Positions 10,327 through 22,449 of a stretch of 64,000 bases of DNA are shown in pieces. Source of the DNA: JAEULH01 sp963746275 (GTDB lineage: Bacteria; Pseudomonadota; Alphaproteobacteria; Rhodospirillales; Defluviicoccaceae); NCBI GenBank assembly GCA_963746275.1, contig CAVVAX010000026.1, positions 94,339-158,338 on the forward strand, given 5' to 3'. Below the pieces are notes generated by a model that saw only the letters and a program-made list of their open reading frames with translations, was not told the DNA's origin and did not search any database. The position numbers were made by a program, and so were the translations under genes. How positions within the stretch are numbered: position 1 is the first letter of the stretch; each line of letters begins with the position of its first letter.

Positions 10327-11802
10327 TTATCCGAGCGTCCGGGCCACGCGGAACCCGAGATGGTAACCACGGTCGCCCGGGTAATAGCGGCTACGGCAGG
10401 TCGAACGGCATCAAACGGGAACCCGGAATCCAAACGGTAGTTGTTCCATGAACCGCCGCGGACGACGCGGAGGGAAGTGGACCGGCTCCCTTCTTCGTCC
10501 GTCCATGCCGATCCATCCGTAGGCGCTCCCTCGTAGCAGTCGTGCCAAACGTCCTTTACCCATTCGTCCGCGTTACCGTGCATGTCGAAGACGCCCCAGG
10601 CATTTGCCGGATAAAGGTCCACTTCGGTCGTTCTGGCGTGCCCGGAGTTGGTGTAGTTCGCCTTGTCCGGCGTAGTCACGTCGCCGAAGGAATAACGCGT
10701 TGTCGTGCCGGAACGGCAGGCGTACTCACTCGGCTTCCGTCGGTAGCCGGAAAAGCTGCTTCGTCTCGTCTCCTTGGTCTCCTTGCTTGCCTCAGCCACT
10801 CGCAGTAGGCCACGGCGTCAAACCAGCTGATGAAGACGACCGGCCGGCGGCCGCGGCCCCAGCCATGATCTCCCGGCTTTTCCCGACCGGTCTCCTCACA
10901 GAAGTAGTCGTACTCGTCGAACGTGATCGGGTAGGCGCCCAGTTCGAACCGGTAGCCGATGTGCACATGATGCTGCGGACCTTCATTGCTATCGCGGTCG
11001 CGTTCCGTCTCCGGCGACCCCATCATGAATGTGCCCGCCGGCAGTTGAACCATCTCCGGAGAGGACAGGGAGCGTGCCGGTGCTGGTTTTGGTTGTTGCC
11101 CTCTGCCACGGAGCGGGAAGCTGACATACTTCGTAGACTTCTAGTGCTCGCGCTGCTGCCTCTGACGCTTGACCCTTCGGCGTCTTGATTTCCAGGGCTG
11201 CTGCTCCAAGAGGTAGCTTGATGTTCTTCGGTTCGTTTTTGAGGTGACGCTTGAGGCGTTCGTACTGCCCATCGTCATCCACCTTGTAGTGGGTTGCCGC
11301 CTCGCACCAGCCGTGGAATGTGCTCAAGCGAGCAGCCCGAGAACAGTACAGGGATTAGCTTCTGGCTGGCCGAGCCGCCGTCATACATGATCTGACGGAT
11401 GATCCGCGCCTCCCATAGGACGCCGAGGCCAGCTCCAGGTTGATCCTCACCCTGGACGCGCCGAAGGTAGGTATCGGTACAAATCATCAGGACGTAAGCG
11501 GCTTGCTCAATCTGCCGCTCGCACCATGCAGGCCAGCCTTCCGGCGGGGAGGTCTCGGAACTCATCGATCTCGGCGTCGAAAGGTCCAATCCCGTCGCAG
11601 CCTGTTGGCGAGCTGGAGCACCCGTTCTTCGGGTGTCGGTCGTGGCGTCGTGGCTGTAGCTGATGAAAACCTTCGGCGGATCGCGCCACTTGTGGAATGT
11701 AAGAAGGCAGCCTAGCCTTCTGCCGCGGGCGCTTGTCAGCTGAGCGTCTATCGATACATGGGACGCCGCGCAGTTCGATCTGACTGGATCCAAAGATATC
11801 AT
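10327..11802 (-). CDS. SEFIR-domain / FGE-sulfatase-domain fusion protein (heavily frameshifted)
   Basis: The N-terminal part is a SEFIR domain (TIR-like fold). It shows KVFISYSHD, PEERVLQLANRL, SPPEGWPAWCERQIEQA, YVLMICTDTYLRR, GLGVLWEARIIRQ, KLIPVLFSG and EHIPRLV in the expected order. Bacterial SEFIR proteins are known antiphage NAD-consuming effectors. After a linker (IKLPLGAAALEI) comes an FGE-sulfatase/SUMF1 domain with MVQLPAGTFMMGSPE, YPITFDEYDYFC, WFDAVAYCEWL, EYACRSGTTTRYSFGD, NAWGVFDMHGNADEWVKD and VVRGGSWNN, ending GYHLGFRVARTLG. The cysteine expected after GGSW in true formylglycine-generating enzymes is absent, which suggests a binding rather than catalytic domain. At least six shifts are needed (about 11630, 11590, 11555, 11305, 11070, 10780 and 10390), so this may be decayed as well as misread. 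The ATG at 11802 is the only clear start and is uncertain. G+C is lower than in the flanks. Confidence 0.75.
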
Positions 11803-12049
11803 TGCGTCAGATGGCGAGCGCCGCTAAGCGGCGTGGCGATGCCAGTCGTGAAGGCGACCGGTTGATTGACCGCGTCGGCTTCGCCTCGGCTCGCAGATGT
11901 CGCACGCGCAGTTAATTTTCGACAGGGGTGTTCGCGGGAGCTGCGGGGCAGAGGAGCCCGGGCAGAGGATTCTGGAGAGGATCCCGTACTGCGATGCAGT
12001 GCCGAGCCAACGGTGGTCGGCGTGTCCATCCGCTAGATGTATCCTCCAC

Positions 12050-12466
12050 CTACCGCACCATTCGCCACTGCCGTAGCCGGGTGTAGGCATACTGGGCCTG
12101 GTCGTTGTTGGCGCCGGTCTGGAGGAAGCGGGCGTAGTTCTCTCCGGCCTTCTGCCTGTTCTGCATCCCCTCGTAGGCGACGCCCTTGAAGAACAGGCTC
12201 TGCGGGTCATCGGGCATCACCCGGTCGTAGGCGTTGAAGCGGGCCAGCGCCTGCTCCGGCTGGTCGGTGGCGAGCTTGCTGATGCCGCCGAGATACTGCG
12301 CCTGCGCCTCGGTAGGGTAGACGTTCGCGGCCTTGCTCAGGTAACGGTCCGCCTCGGCGTAGCGTTTGCCGGACAGCAGCAGCTTGCCCATCATCACGCT
12401 GGCGCAATAGTCGTAGGGCGCGAGCTTCAAGCAGGGGCGGGGAGCCGAAGGCCGCCGGATGATCAT
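12050..12466 (-). pseudogene. TPR-repeat protein, C-terminal remnant
   Basis: The reading contains about three tetratricopeptide units (RYAEADRYLSKAANVYP, DQPEQALARFNAYDRVMP, MQNRQKAGENYARFLQTG) and ends QAQYAYTRLRQW. Recognisable sequence begins abruptly near CLKLAPYDYC, about 12432. Upstream there is neither a signal peptide nor more repeats before the divergent oxidoreductase at 12548. The beginning of the gene is therefore missing. I infer a 3' remnant of a longer TPR protein, perhaps of a protease or lipoprotein class. A misjoined assembly at about 12435 would give the same picture. Confidence 0.6.
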
Positions 12467-12547
12467 GATGCGAACCTGTACAGAATCCCCGGATGGCGAT
12501 GAAGGTGGGTTTCACACGGGCGGGCCTTCGCCGCTGAGGCATCGTCC

Positions 12548-13546
12548 ATGATCCGCACCGAGCACGGCGCCGCGGTCATCGGCGCTGGCGTCGCTGGGCT
12601 GGCCTGCGCCGGCAGGCTGCAGGAGGCCGGCGTTCCCGTCAGCCTGTTCGACAAGGGCCGCGGGCCAGGCGGTCGCTGCGCCACCCGCCGCGCCGGCGGC
12701 TTCGCCTTCGACCACGGGGCGCAGTACGTCACCGCCGGCGACGAGCGGTTCCGCCAGACGGTCGCCGCCGCCGAGGCCGCGGATCTCGTAGCGCCGTGGC
12801 GCGGGGTGCCGGCGAGGCTGCCCGCTTCCGGGCAAGGCGCGCGCGAGGATGGCGCCGGGCGCTGGGTCGGCGTGCCGGGGATGAACGCGCTCGCGCGTCA
12901 TCTCGGGCAAGGCCTTTCGATCCGCTCGCGTGTGCGCATCGTTGCGGTCGAGCGGGACGGGAACCGCTGGCGTCTCCGCGCCGAGGACGGCTCGGCTGCC
13001 GGAGCCTTCGATCATGTCGTCGCCGCCGTCCCGGCGTCGCAGGCCGTGCCCCTGCTTACGCCGGCGCCGGCCCTCGCCGCCCGTGCCGAAGCCGCCGTGC
13101 TGGCGCCCTGCTGGGCGCTGATGCTGGCTTTCGCCAAGCCGCTGCCGACGGAAGCCGCGGCGGCATTTGTCGACGATGGCGCGCTCGCCTGGATCTGCCA
13201 TGATGGCGGCAAGCCCGGCCGTGCGCCGGGCGGCGAGGTGCCGGCAACGTGGGTGGCGCATGCCTCGCCGGCCTGGTCTCATGCCCATCTCGAGGAGGAT
13301 CCGGCCGACATCGCGCCGGTGCTGCTCGCAGCCTTCGCCGAGGTGCTCGACCTCGATGTTTCGCCGCCGGTGCATCTGGCGGCGCATCGCTGGCGTTTCG
13401 CCAAGGTGGAGGCCGCGCTGGGCGAGTCCTGCCTCTACGACCCGGGGCTCGGCATCGGCGCCTGCGGCGACTGGTGCTTGGGCCCGCGGATCGAGGCAGC
13501 CTTCCTGTCGGGGCTGGCGATGGCCGAGCGGGTGCTCGCCGGCTGA
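12548..13546 (+). CDS. renalase-like FAD/NAD(P)-dependent oxidoreductase
   Basis: The protein has 332 residues in one unbroken frame. The N-terminus carries the dinucleotide-binding motif AVIGAGVAGLACAGRL (residues about 9-24) and the downstream FAD motif GPGGRCATRR. The substrate region has DHGAQYVTA and WVGVPGMNALA, typical of the renalase/amine-oxidase-like group. The C-terminus contains GIGACGDWCLGPRIEAAFLS, the second FAD contact. The substrate cannot be told from sequence. The MFS gene follows 23 bases later on the same strand, so the two are probably co-transcribed. Confidence 0.85.
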   Translation: MIRTEHGAAVIGAGVAGLACAGRLQEAGVPVSLFDKGRGPGGRCATRRAGGFAFDHGAQYVTAGDERFRQTVAAAEAADLVAPWRGVPARLPASGQGAREDGAGRWVGVPGMNALARHLGQGLSIRSRVRIVAVERDGNRWRLRAEDGSAAGAFDHVVAAVPASQAVPLLTPAPALAARAEAAVLAPCWALMLAFAKPLPTEAAAAFVDDGALAWICHDGGKPGRAPGGEVPATWVAHASPAWSHAHLEEDPADIAPVLLAAFAEVLDLDVSPPVHLAAHRWRFAKVEAALGESCLYDPGLGIGACGDWCLGPRIEAAFLSGLAMAERVLAG

Positions 13547-13569
13547 CGCCAGCGGAGGAGGAGAACCAC

Positions 13570-14770
13570 ATGCCGGCCGTAGCACGTCTGGTCATGATCG
13601 CGGGCGTCGTCTCCCTGATCTTGGCGATGGGCGTCCGGCAGTCGTTCGGGATCTTTCTCGCGCCGATCGCCATGGACCTCGACGTCGGGCGGCAGGTGTT
13701 CGGGCTCGCGATCGCGCTGCAGAACCTGCTGTGGGGGCTGGCGCAGCCGTTCGTCGGCGCCATCGCCGACAACTTCGGGGCGACGCGTGTCGCCATCGTC
13801 GGCGCGCTTCTGTACGTCGCCGGGCTGGTCCTGGCCGCATGGTCGTACGGACCCGCTGGGCCTGAATGTCTCGCTGGGCGTGCTCGTCGGCCTGGCGTTG
13901 GCCGGGACGACCTACGTCACCGTTCTGGGCGCGGTCGGGCGGGTGGTGCCGCCGGAGCGGCGCAGCCTGGCCTTCGGCCTGTGCACGGCCGCCGGCTCGT
14001 TCGGCATGTTCGCGGTGGTGCCGGGCGCGCAGGCCCTGCTCGGCGCCCTGGACTGGCGGGACACTTTCCTGGTCATGGCGCTCGCCATCGGCGCGCTGAT
14101 CCCGCTGGCCTTGGGCTTCCGCGAGAGCGACCGGCGCATCACCGCCCAGGCCGGCAGCCAGAGCCTCGGCGCGGCGATCCGCGAGGCGCGCGAGCACTCG
14201 GGCTACTGGCTCTTGAACGCCGGGTTCTTCGTCTGCGGCTTTCACGTCGCTTTCGTCGCCACCCACCTGCCGGCCTACCTGGCCGACAACGGGATGCCGC
14301 TTGCGGTGAGCGCCTGGTCGCTGGCCATGATTGGCCTGTTCAACATCTTCGGCAGCTACCTCTGCGGCGTGCTCGGCGGCCGCTTCCGGCAGAAGTGGGT
14401 GCTGTCGGCTATCTATGCCGCCCGGGCGGTGGTCATCGCGCTGTTCATGCTGCTGCCGCTTTCGGGCATCTCCGCCATTGCCTTCGGCGCCGCGATCGGC
14501 TTCCTCTGGCTCGGCACGGTGCCGCTCACGAGCGGGCTGGTTGCCCAGGTCTTCGGCGTTCGCTACCTGTCCATGCTTTACGGTGTCGTCTTCGCCTCGC
14601 ACCAGGTGGGCGCCTTCCTCGGCGCCTGGGGCGGCGGCTATGCCTACGACGTGATGGGGTCCTACGACAGCATCTGGCTCGCCTCGATCGCGCTCGCGAT
14701 CTTCGCCGCGCTGATCCATCTCCCCATCCGCGACCAGCCGGTGGCGAGGCTTAGGGAAGCGCCGGCATGA
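13570..14770 (+). CDS. MFS transporter (frameshifted)
   Basis: This is a twelve-helix major facilitator protein of about 400 residues, with the start MPAVARLVMIAGVV and the early motif GVRQSFGIFLAPI common in monocarboxylate/oxalate-type MFS members. The GGAGGAG just upstream supports the ATG at 13570. One base too many near 13843 breaks the frame in AAWS(T)DPLGLNVSLGVL; the length is one over a multiple of three, as this predicts. After the shift the sequence is continuous to the TGA at 14768-14770. The substrate is unknown. The stop overlaps the start of a 40-residue gene (ATGA). Confidence 0.85.
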
Positions 14771-14889
14771 TCGGGGCGAAAGGCGCTATGCTCGCCGGCC
14801 TGCTCATCCTCGCCGGCCTCGCCCTGTGGTGGCAATACGGGGCACTGGTGGTCTTGGCCGAGCCGTCCTGGTTCTGCCTGCCGCGCTGA
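14767..14889 (+). CDS. 40-residue single-span membrane protein coupled to the MFS gene
   Basis: This small gene begins at an ATG that overlaps the MFS stop codon (ATGA), a classic translational-coupling arrangement. The product has one hydrophobic helix (MLAGLLILAGLALWW) followed by a short tail ending PSWFCLPR and a TGA at 14887-14889. I recognise no named family. The coupling suggests a small partner or stabiliser of the transporter; that is inference. Confidence 0.6.
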   Translation: MIGAKGAMLAGLLILAGLALWWQYGALVVLAEPSWFCLPR

Positions 14890-15029
14890 GCCTCAGCCTC
14901 GGGCGGCGGCAGAGGCGGCTACGAGCCGCTAAGGGTCACGAACGGGTCGCCGATTAGGCCTGTTCTCGCACCGTCAGCCGCCTATGATGCGGTTCATCTT
15001 GCTCCGCCCTCCTGCCGGAAAAGCCCGCC

Positions 15030-17183
15030 ATGCCCGACCTCCACATCCACTTCCGCAAGCCCGCCGATTGGGCCGAACCCGTGCGGATCCATTACTGGGA
15101 CACCCGCCCGGGCGGTCCCTCGACCACCTGGCCTGGCGTGGCGATGAGCTGGGACGGCGAGGGCTGGTGGCGGATCACGCTCGCCGGCATCGAGGCCGCG
15201 GCGATGGTGTTCAACGATGGCGCCGGCCGGCAGACTGGCAACCACTGGCGCGAGCGCGACGGCTGGTTGGACACCGACGACCGCTGGCGCAACACGCCTG
15301 AGGGGGAGAGCGTTCCCGAAGCGGCGCCGGCACCGCCGCCGCAACCCCGGCGCCGGGCGCCGGCGGCAGCGCCGGGGCTCCCTGATTTCCGCGAGGAGAC
15401 CATCTACTTTCTCATCACCACCCGCTTCTACGACGGCGATCCCAGCAACAACTTCTTCTGCCGCGACCGGATCAAGTTCAATCCCGTGACCCGCGAGGCC
15501 GAGGATCCGCACTGGCGCGGCGATTTCCGCGGCCTGATCCAGCGCCTCGACTACATCCGCGATCTCGGCTTCACCGCCATCTGGATCACGCCGCCGGTGG
15601 AGAACCGCTCGGGCCTCGACTACCACGGCTACCATCCCTACGACTGGACCCGCGTCGATCCGCGGCTGGAGTCGCCGGACGCCACCTACCAGGACCTGAT
15701 CGACGCGGCGCATGCGCGCGGCATCAAGATCATCCAGGATGTGGTCATCAACCATTCCTGCCAGTACGGGATCCGCGGCCAGGTCTGGATCGACCACCTG
15801 CCGATCAAGTACTACGTGCCGCAAGGCTCGCAGCCCGGCCGGGTCAACCACGGCCCCTACCAGGGCAACCTCGGCAACTACGCCTGGCCGAACCGCGACG
15901 ACATCGACAACCCGCTGGCGCCCGACTGGTACCGAGAGCGGCACGACCGCGATCCCGACGGCATCGAGCCGCTGGTCGATCCCCGAACCGGCGCCACCGT
16001 GCCGTCGCCGGGGTACAATCCGGGGCGCTTCTTCGGCATCGACGCCGGCAGGCTCGATCCGGAGTGGTACCACCAGGAGGGCTTCATCGCCGGCGGCGAC
16101 TGGGAGAGTGCGCATCCGCTGCAGACCAAGCACATCGCCGGCGACTGCATCGACCTCGCGACCGAGCGGCAGAACGTCAAGGACTACGTCATCGGCGCGA
16201 TCAACCGCTATCTCGACATGGGCGTCGATGCCCTGCGCATCGACACGGTGAAGCACGTGGAGCGCGCCAACCTGCTCGAGTACGTCGATGCCTGGAAGGC
16301 GCATAAGCCGGGCCTGTTCGTCTTCGGCGAGAACCTGGTCAAGGGCTACGGCTGGGGCGACCTCGGCGGCGGCGACAACGGCCCGTCGCCAATCCGGCCG
16401 TGGTGGTACACCCGCCTCGGCAACGACCCGCGCGATCCTAACTCGGGTGGCGACTCCGGCTTCGCCGTCCTCGACTTCGGCCTATTCTCGACCTTCCGCG
16501 ACACGGTGAGCCGCGGCACCTTCGGCGGCACCGGCCAGATCCTGTCGATGGACTGGATCTACGGCGATCCGACCACGCTTGTCACCTTCCTGCAGAACCA
16601 CGACGTCGGCCCCGACAACGATTTCCGCTACCGCTTCCGGGGCGACCAGTGGATGGCGGCGGCCACCTACAACCTGCTCTGGACCGCGCGGGGCATTCCC
16701 TGCCTCTACTACGGCGAGGAGATCGAGTTCATGAGAGGCGCGCCCCAGGACGTCATCGGCAACGACGACACCCTGGACACGACGGGTCGCGCCTACTTCG
16801 GCGACCACTTGAGCGACGCGCGGATCGCCGAGACCCAGGCGCACCCCCTTTACCGCCACATCCGCCGGCTCAACATGATCCGCCGGGCGATCCCGGCGCT
16901 GCAGAAGTCTCTCATGAGCCAGGTGCAGGAGTGGGGCTCAGGCATGAGCTACGTCCGCGACTACAATGACGGCGAGAGCTACGCGGTGGTGGGGCTTGCC
17001 ATCGGCGACCAGGGGGTTAACGTCGGCGGGGTGCGCAACGGCACCTACCGCGACGCCGTGACGGGCCGCGAGGTCACCGTCGCCGACGGCAACCTGTCAT
17101 TTCAGGTGCGCGGCAACTCCGCGGGGATCTACGTCCTCGACGGCCCGGGCAAGATCGGCGAGGACGAGCAATACCTGCGTTAG
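15030..17183 (+). CDS. GH13 alpha-amylase-family enzyme with N-terminal starch-binding-like domain
   Basis: The 717-residue protein starts with a region of about 95 residues (FRKPADWAEPVRIHYWD, then WPGVAMSWDGEGWWRITL) resembling CBM25/26-like starch-binding domains. A proline-rich linker (residues about 95-115) leads to a GH13 barrel. Catalytic regions are visible: DVVINH, the nucleophile motif GVDALRIDTVKHVE, the acid/base motif FVFGENL and FLQNHDVG. The C-terminal 80 residues look like the usual beta-sandwich. There is no clear signal peptide, so it is probably cytoplasmic or exported by another route. The frame is intact. It likely hydrolyses or transfers alpha-1,4 glucans; subfamily and product are not decidable here. 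Confidence 0.85.
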   Translation: MPDLHIHFRKPADWAEPVRIHYWDTRPGGPSTTWPGVAMSWDGEGWWRITLAGIEAAAMVFNDGAGRQTGNHWRERDGWLDTDDRWRNTPEGESVPEAAPAPPPQPRRRAPAAAPGLPDFREETIYFLITTRFYDGDPSNNFFCRDRIKFNPVTREAEDPHWRGDFRGLIQRLDYIRDLGFTAIWITPPVENRSGLDYHGYHPYDWTRVDPRLESPDATYQDLIDAAHARGIKIIQDVVINHSCQYGIRGQVWIDHLPIKYYVPQGSQPGRVNHGPYQGNLGNYAWPNRDDIDNPLAPDWYRERHDRDPDGIEPLVDPRTGATVPSPGYNPGRFFGIDAGRLDPEWYHQEGFIAGGDWESAHPLQTKHIAGDCIDLATERQNVKDYVIGAINRYLDMGVDALRIDTVKHVERANLLEYVDAWKAHKPGLFVFGENLVKGYGWGDLGGGDNGPSPIRPWWYTRLGNDPRDPNSGGDSGFAVLDFGLFSTFRDTVSRGTFGGTGQILSMDWIYGDPTTLVTFLQNHDVGPDNDFRYRFRGDQWMAAATYNLLWTARGIPCLYYGEEIEFMRGAPQDVIGNDDTLDTTGRAYFGDHLSDARIAETQAHPLYRHIRRLNMIRRAIPALQKSLMSQVQEWGSGMSYVRDYNDGESYAVVGLAIGDQGVNVGGVRNGTYRDAVTGREVTVADGNLSFQVRGNSAGIYVLDGPGKIGEDEQYLR

Positions 17184-17390
17184 CTCGCTTCCGGTTCAGG
17201 GTGACACTGAAAAGGACGGAAGGCCCGTGTACGGGCTGCCGTCGAGCGCCGGGAGACCTGACCCCCTTGAGGAGACGGTCCCGTCCCGAGCCGGCATGCC
17301 AAATTCCGCGAGCGCGCGACCTCGGCGCGGCGGGGGCATGCCGAACTTGCGGTGCCGCCAGGGTATGCCGGCAAACACTGGTGCGACCGG

Positions 17391-17802
17391 ATGATCGAAC
17401 TCATCGGAGACCGGTCGCTATCGTGGCCGCATGTGTCTCCTGGTGGTTAGAGGCCGACGACCGCACCCAGGAACGTCACTACCGGGCATGGGAGCTGATC
17501 AACTCGGCAAGAGGATCGACCGGCGAAGGTGGGCGAAAGGACGCGCTGCAGGACCTGAACCGCGACGGCGTTAGCCTCGCCGCGGCGCCCTTGGAGAAGG
17601 CTTACCTCCACAAAGTTGACCTTGAGGGCGCCCTACTTAGGCGGCGCAGACCTCAAGAACGCCACCCTCTACAAGGCGAACCTCAAGCACGCCGCGTTTA
17701 GGGGAGGCGAACCTTGAGGGCGCAGACTTCGAGGAAGCGAATGTCGAAGGTACCTACTTGAATGACGCGAACCCTAAGCAAGCGCGCCGGAGACTTTGTT
17801 AA
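17391..17802 (+). CDS. pentapeptide-repeat membrane protein, copy 2 (frameshifted, start uncertain)
   Basis: The order of elements matches the gene at 4388-5295: a hydrophobic segment (VAIVAACVSWWL), a conserved block (ERHYRAWELINSA, then DALQDLNRDGVSLA), then pentapeptide repeats. The repeats run through three frames: AYLHKVDLEGALL, then GADLKNATLYKANLKHAAF, then ANLEGADFEEANVEGTYLNDANP, with a TAA at 17800-17802. Shifts lie near 17640 and 17700, and probably near 17420 between MIELIGDRSL and the hydrophobic segment. The ATG at 17391 is the best start but is not certain. The protein is about half the length of copy 1. The function is unknown. Confidence 0.6.
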
Positions 17803-17934
17803 ATGCGGCGTATGGCGCGGCGCCAACGCTCTCAATTACGTAGACCATGCTGGTCGTGCGGCAGTGAAATTCGAGTAGCGCACTTGCCGAACACTGGGGC
17901 AGCGCAGCGGTGGCTTCGGGCGCCGATCATCCCG

Positions 17935-20665
<2,731 letters not shown>

Positions 20666-20857
20666 CCGTTTCCCCGAGAAGACGCAATACGCGGATCGGC
20701 GCCTGCATGCCGATCGCCGTGGTTGGTCAACACATAGCTGTGGCCTCCAGCGGTGTCAATTGACCCCCCCGAGGATAAACCGGAGGATGAGAGCCAGGTC
20801 TGGTGGCGGCGGGAAAGCGCCTCCCGGCGCCGCGTCGGGGCCTCGCCGCCGGCGAGC

Positions 20858-21436
20858 TCAGGCGTGGCCGGCGAAGTCGCTCAGCATCCTGGGGTCGATG
20901 CCGATCTTCGCCATGGCCCGCCCCCACTTGGCGTCCAGGTCGGGACCGAAGACCAGGTCATCGTCGGCGGCGACGTTCAACCAACCGTTGGCGCGGATCT
21001 CGGAATCCAGTTGCCCCCGTCCCCAGCCGGCATAGCCCAGCGCCAGCAGATGCCGGCGTGGCCCATCGCCCGCAGCGATCGAGCGAAGGATATCGACCGT
21101 CGCGGTCAGAGCGACGCCATCAGTCACCATCAGCGTGCCATCGCGAACGTAGTCTGGCGTGTGCAGCACGAAGCCGCGCCCGGTTTCCACCGGGCCGCCG
21201 AAATACACGCGGTCGCTCTCGACCCGACAGGAAGCCTCGATGCCGAGCTGATCGAGAAGGTCGGGAAAGCTCAGGGCGTCGAACACGCGGTTGACCACCA
21301 ATCCCATGGCGCCCTCGCCATTGTGCGCGCAGATGTAGATAACCGTCTTGGCGAAACGCGGATCCTGCATGCCGGGCATGGCGACGAGAAGCTGCCCCGC
21401 CAGATTCGCGCCGTCGTCCTGTCCCACCGCCGTCAT
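20858..21436 (-). CDS. YqgE/AlgH family protein
   Basis: The 192-residue reading from the ATG complementary to 21434-21436 matches the YqgE/AlgH family in length and landmarks: LAGQLLVAMPGMQDPRFAKTV, the central GAMGLVVNR, VYFGGPVETGRGFVLH and LGYAGWGRGQLDSEI. The family is conserved in Proteobacteria, is not enzymatically defined, and has been linked to alginate regulation in Pseudomonas. A longer in-frame start exists upstream, but its extra N-terminus is arginine-rich and unlike the family. The gene follows secA on the same strand, 192 bases upstream of it. Confidence 0.88.
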   Translation of the reverse strand: MTAVGQDDGANLAGQLLVAMPGMQDPRFAKTVIYICAHNGEGAMGLVVNRVFDALSFPDLLDQLGIEASCRVESDRVYFGGPVETGRGFVLHTPDYVRDGTLMVTDGVALTATVDILRSIAAGDGPRRHLLALGYAGWGRGQLDSEIRANGWLNVAADDDLVFGPDLDAKWGRAMAKIGIDPRMLSDFAGHA

Positions 21437-21737
21437 CACCGCCTCAACAACCCTCCGCGACCTCCGCCAGCCAGCTGCCGCCACGGGGCATGAATTCAGC
21501 ATCGACCGGATCGCCCGTTGCCTAAGCGCCGCACAGACCTCAGCCCGACCGTGGTCGATATGCCCTCGATCGCGCATCTCGTGCCAGAGGTCCGTGGAGC
21601 CGCCCGGCTAAACGACTGCAACGACTGCAACGAATGCAGCGGGCTGCCGGCCGCGGAATGGTTTTGAATTCGGAAGCGGCGGCGCTTATGTCTGAGCCGC
21701 GAGAGCTGACCAGCCAACGACCGTCAGGGGAGCAACG
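21437..21737. other. intergenic region between divergent algH and peroxiredoxin genes
   Basis: The 300 bases hold the upstream regions of two divergent genes. A short direct repeat (CGACTGCAACGACTGCAACGA) lies near 21612-21632. I see no confident sigma-70 box and no small gene. The ribosome binding site for the peroxiredoxin is the GGGGAGCAACG just before 21738. Confidence 0.4.
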
Positions 21738-22220
21738 ATGACAATACAAGTGGGCGACAAGGTGCCGTCGGTGAAGCTGATGCACATGGGCGAAGGCGGG
21801 CCTGAGCCGGTCAAGACCGACGAGCTGTTCAAAGGCAAGAAGGTGATCGTTTTCGGTGTCCCGGGTGCGTTCACGCCGACCTGCTCGGCCAAGCACCTGC
21901 CCGGCTTCATCCAGAATGCCGACGAGCTGAAGGCGAAGGGGGTGGACGCGATCGTCTGTACGGCGGTCAACGACGTCTTCGTCATGAACGCCTGGGGCAA
22001 GGACCAGGGCGCGGGCCGGAAGGTGCTGATGATCGCCGACGGTGACGCCGAGTTTACCAAGGCCACCGGACTGGAGCTGGATCTGACGGGCAAGGGCCTC
22101 GGTTTGCGCAACCAGCGGTTCGCCATGGTCGTCGACGATGGCGTCGTGAAGTCGCTCGCGATCGACGCCGGCGGGAAGTTCGAGCAGACCAGCGCTGAAG
22201 CGGTCCTGAAGGCCCTCTAA
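21738..22220 (+). CDS. peroxiredoxin, Prx5 type
   Basis: This cytosolic thiol peroxidase reduces hydrogen peroxide and alkyl peroxides, usually with glutathione, glutaredoxin or thioredoxin as partner. The 160-residue protein carries the Prx5 active-site motif PGAFTPTCS with the peroxidatic cysteine at residue 49. It also has the expected FVMNAWGKDQGA and GLGLRNQRFAMVVDDG blocks. No second conserved cysteine is obvious, so a one-cysteine or atypical mechanism is likely. It is complete and in one frame. Confidence 0.92.
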   Translation: MTIQVGDKVPSVKLMHMGEGGPEPVKTDELFKGKKVIVFGVPGAFTPTCSAKHLPGFIQNADELKAKGVDAIVCTAVNDVFVMNAWGKDQGAGRKVLMIADGDAEFTKATGLELDLTGKGLGLRNQRFAMVVDDGVVKSLAIDAGGKFEQTSAEAVLKAL

Positions 22221-22449
22221 CAGCCCACCGTCGGGCACCCTCAGGTCGCCCTCGGGGTACCACGAGCACCCTCGGGCGGGGCGGCTTGCGGCTGGCGGGG
22301 ACCGTTGCGGGTCGCTACCGGAGCGCCCCGCGTATCGAGTTCGGCGCTGGCGCTCAGTCTTCGCCCCACCCGCCGCCCGGGCTCAAACTCCGCGGCGCCA
22401 GCCGACGATGACCGGTGAAGCGCCGGCGGAGCGCGGAGCTGCGGCGACG

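Noticed and set aside
10327..11802. Reading the SEFIR-FGE frameshifts as programmed recoding
   Set aside because: The shifts are numerous, lack slippery sites, and resemble the single-base errors in essential genes elsewhere in the window.
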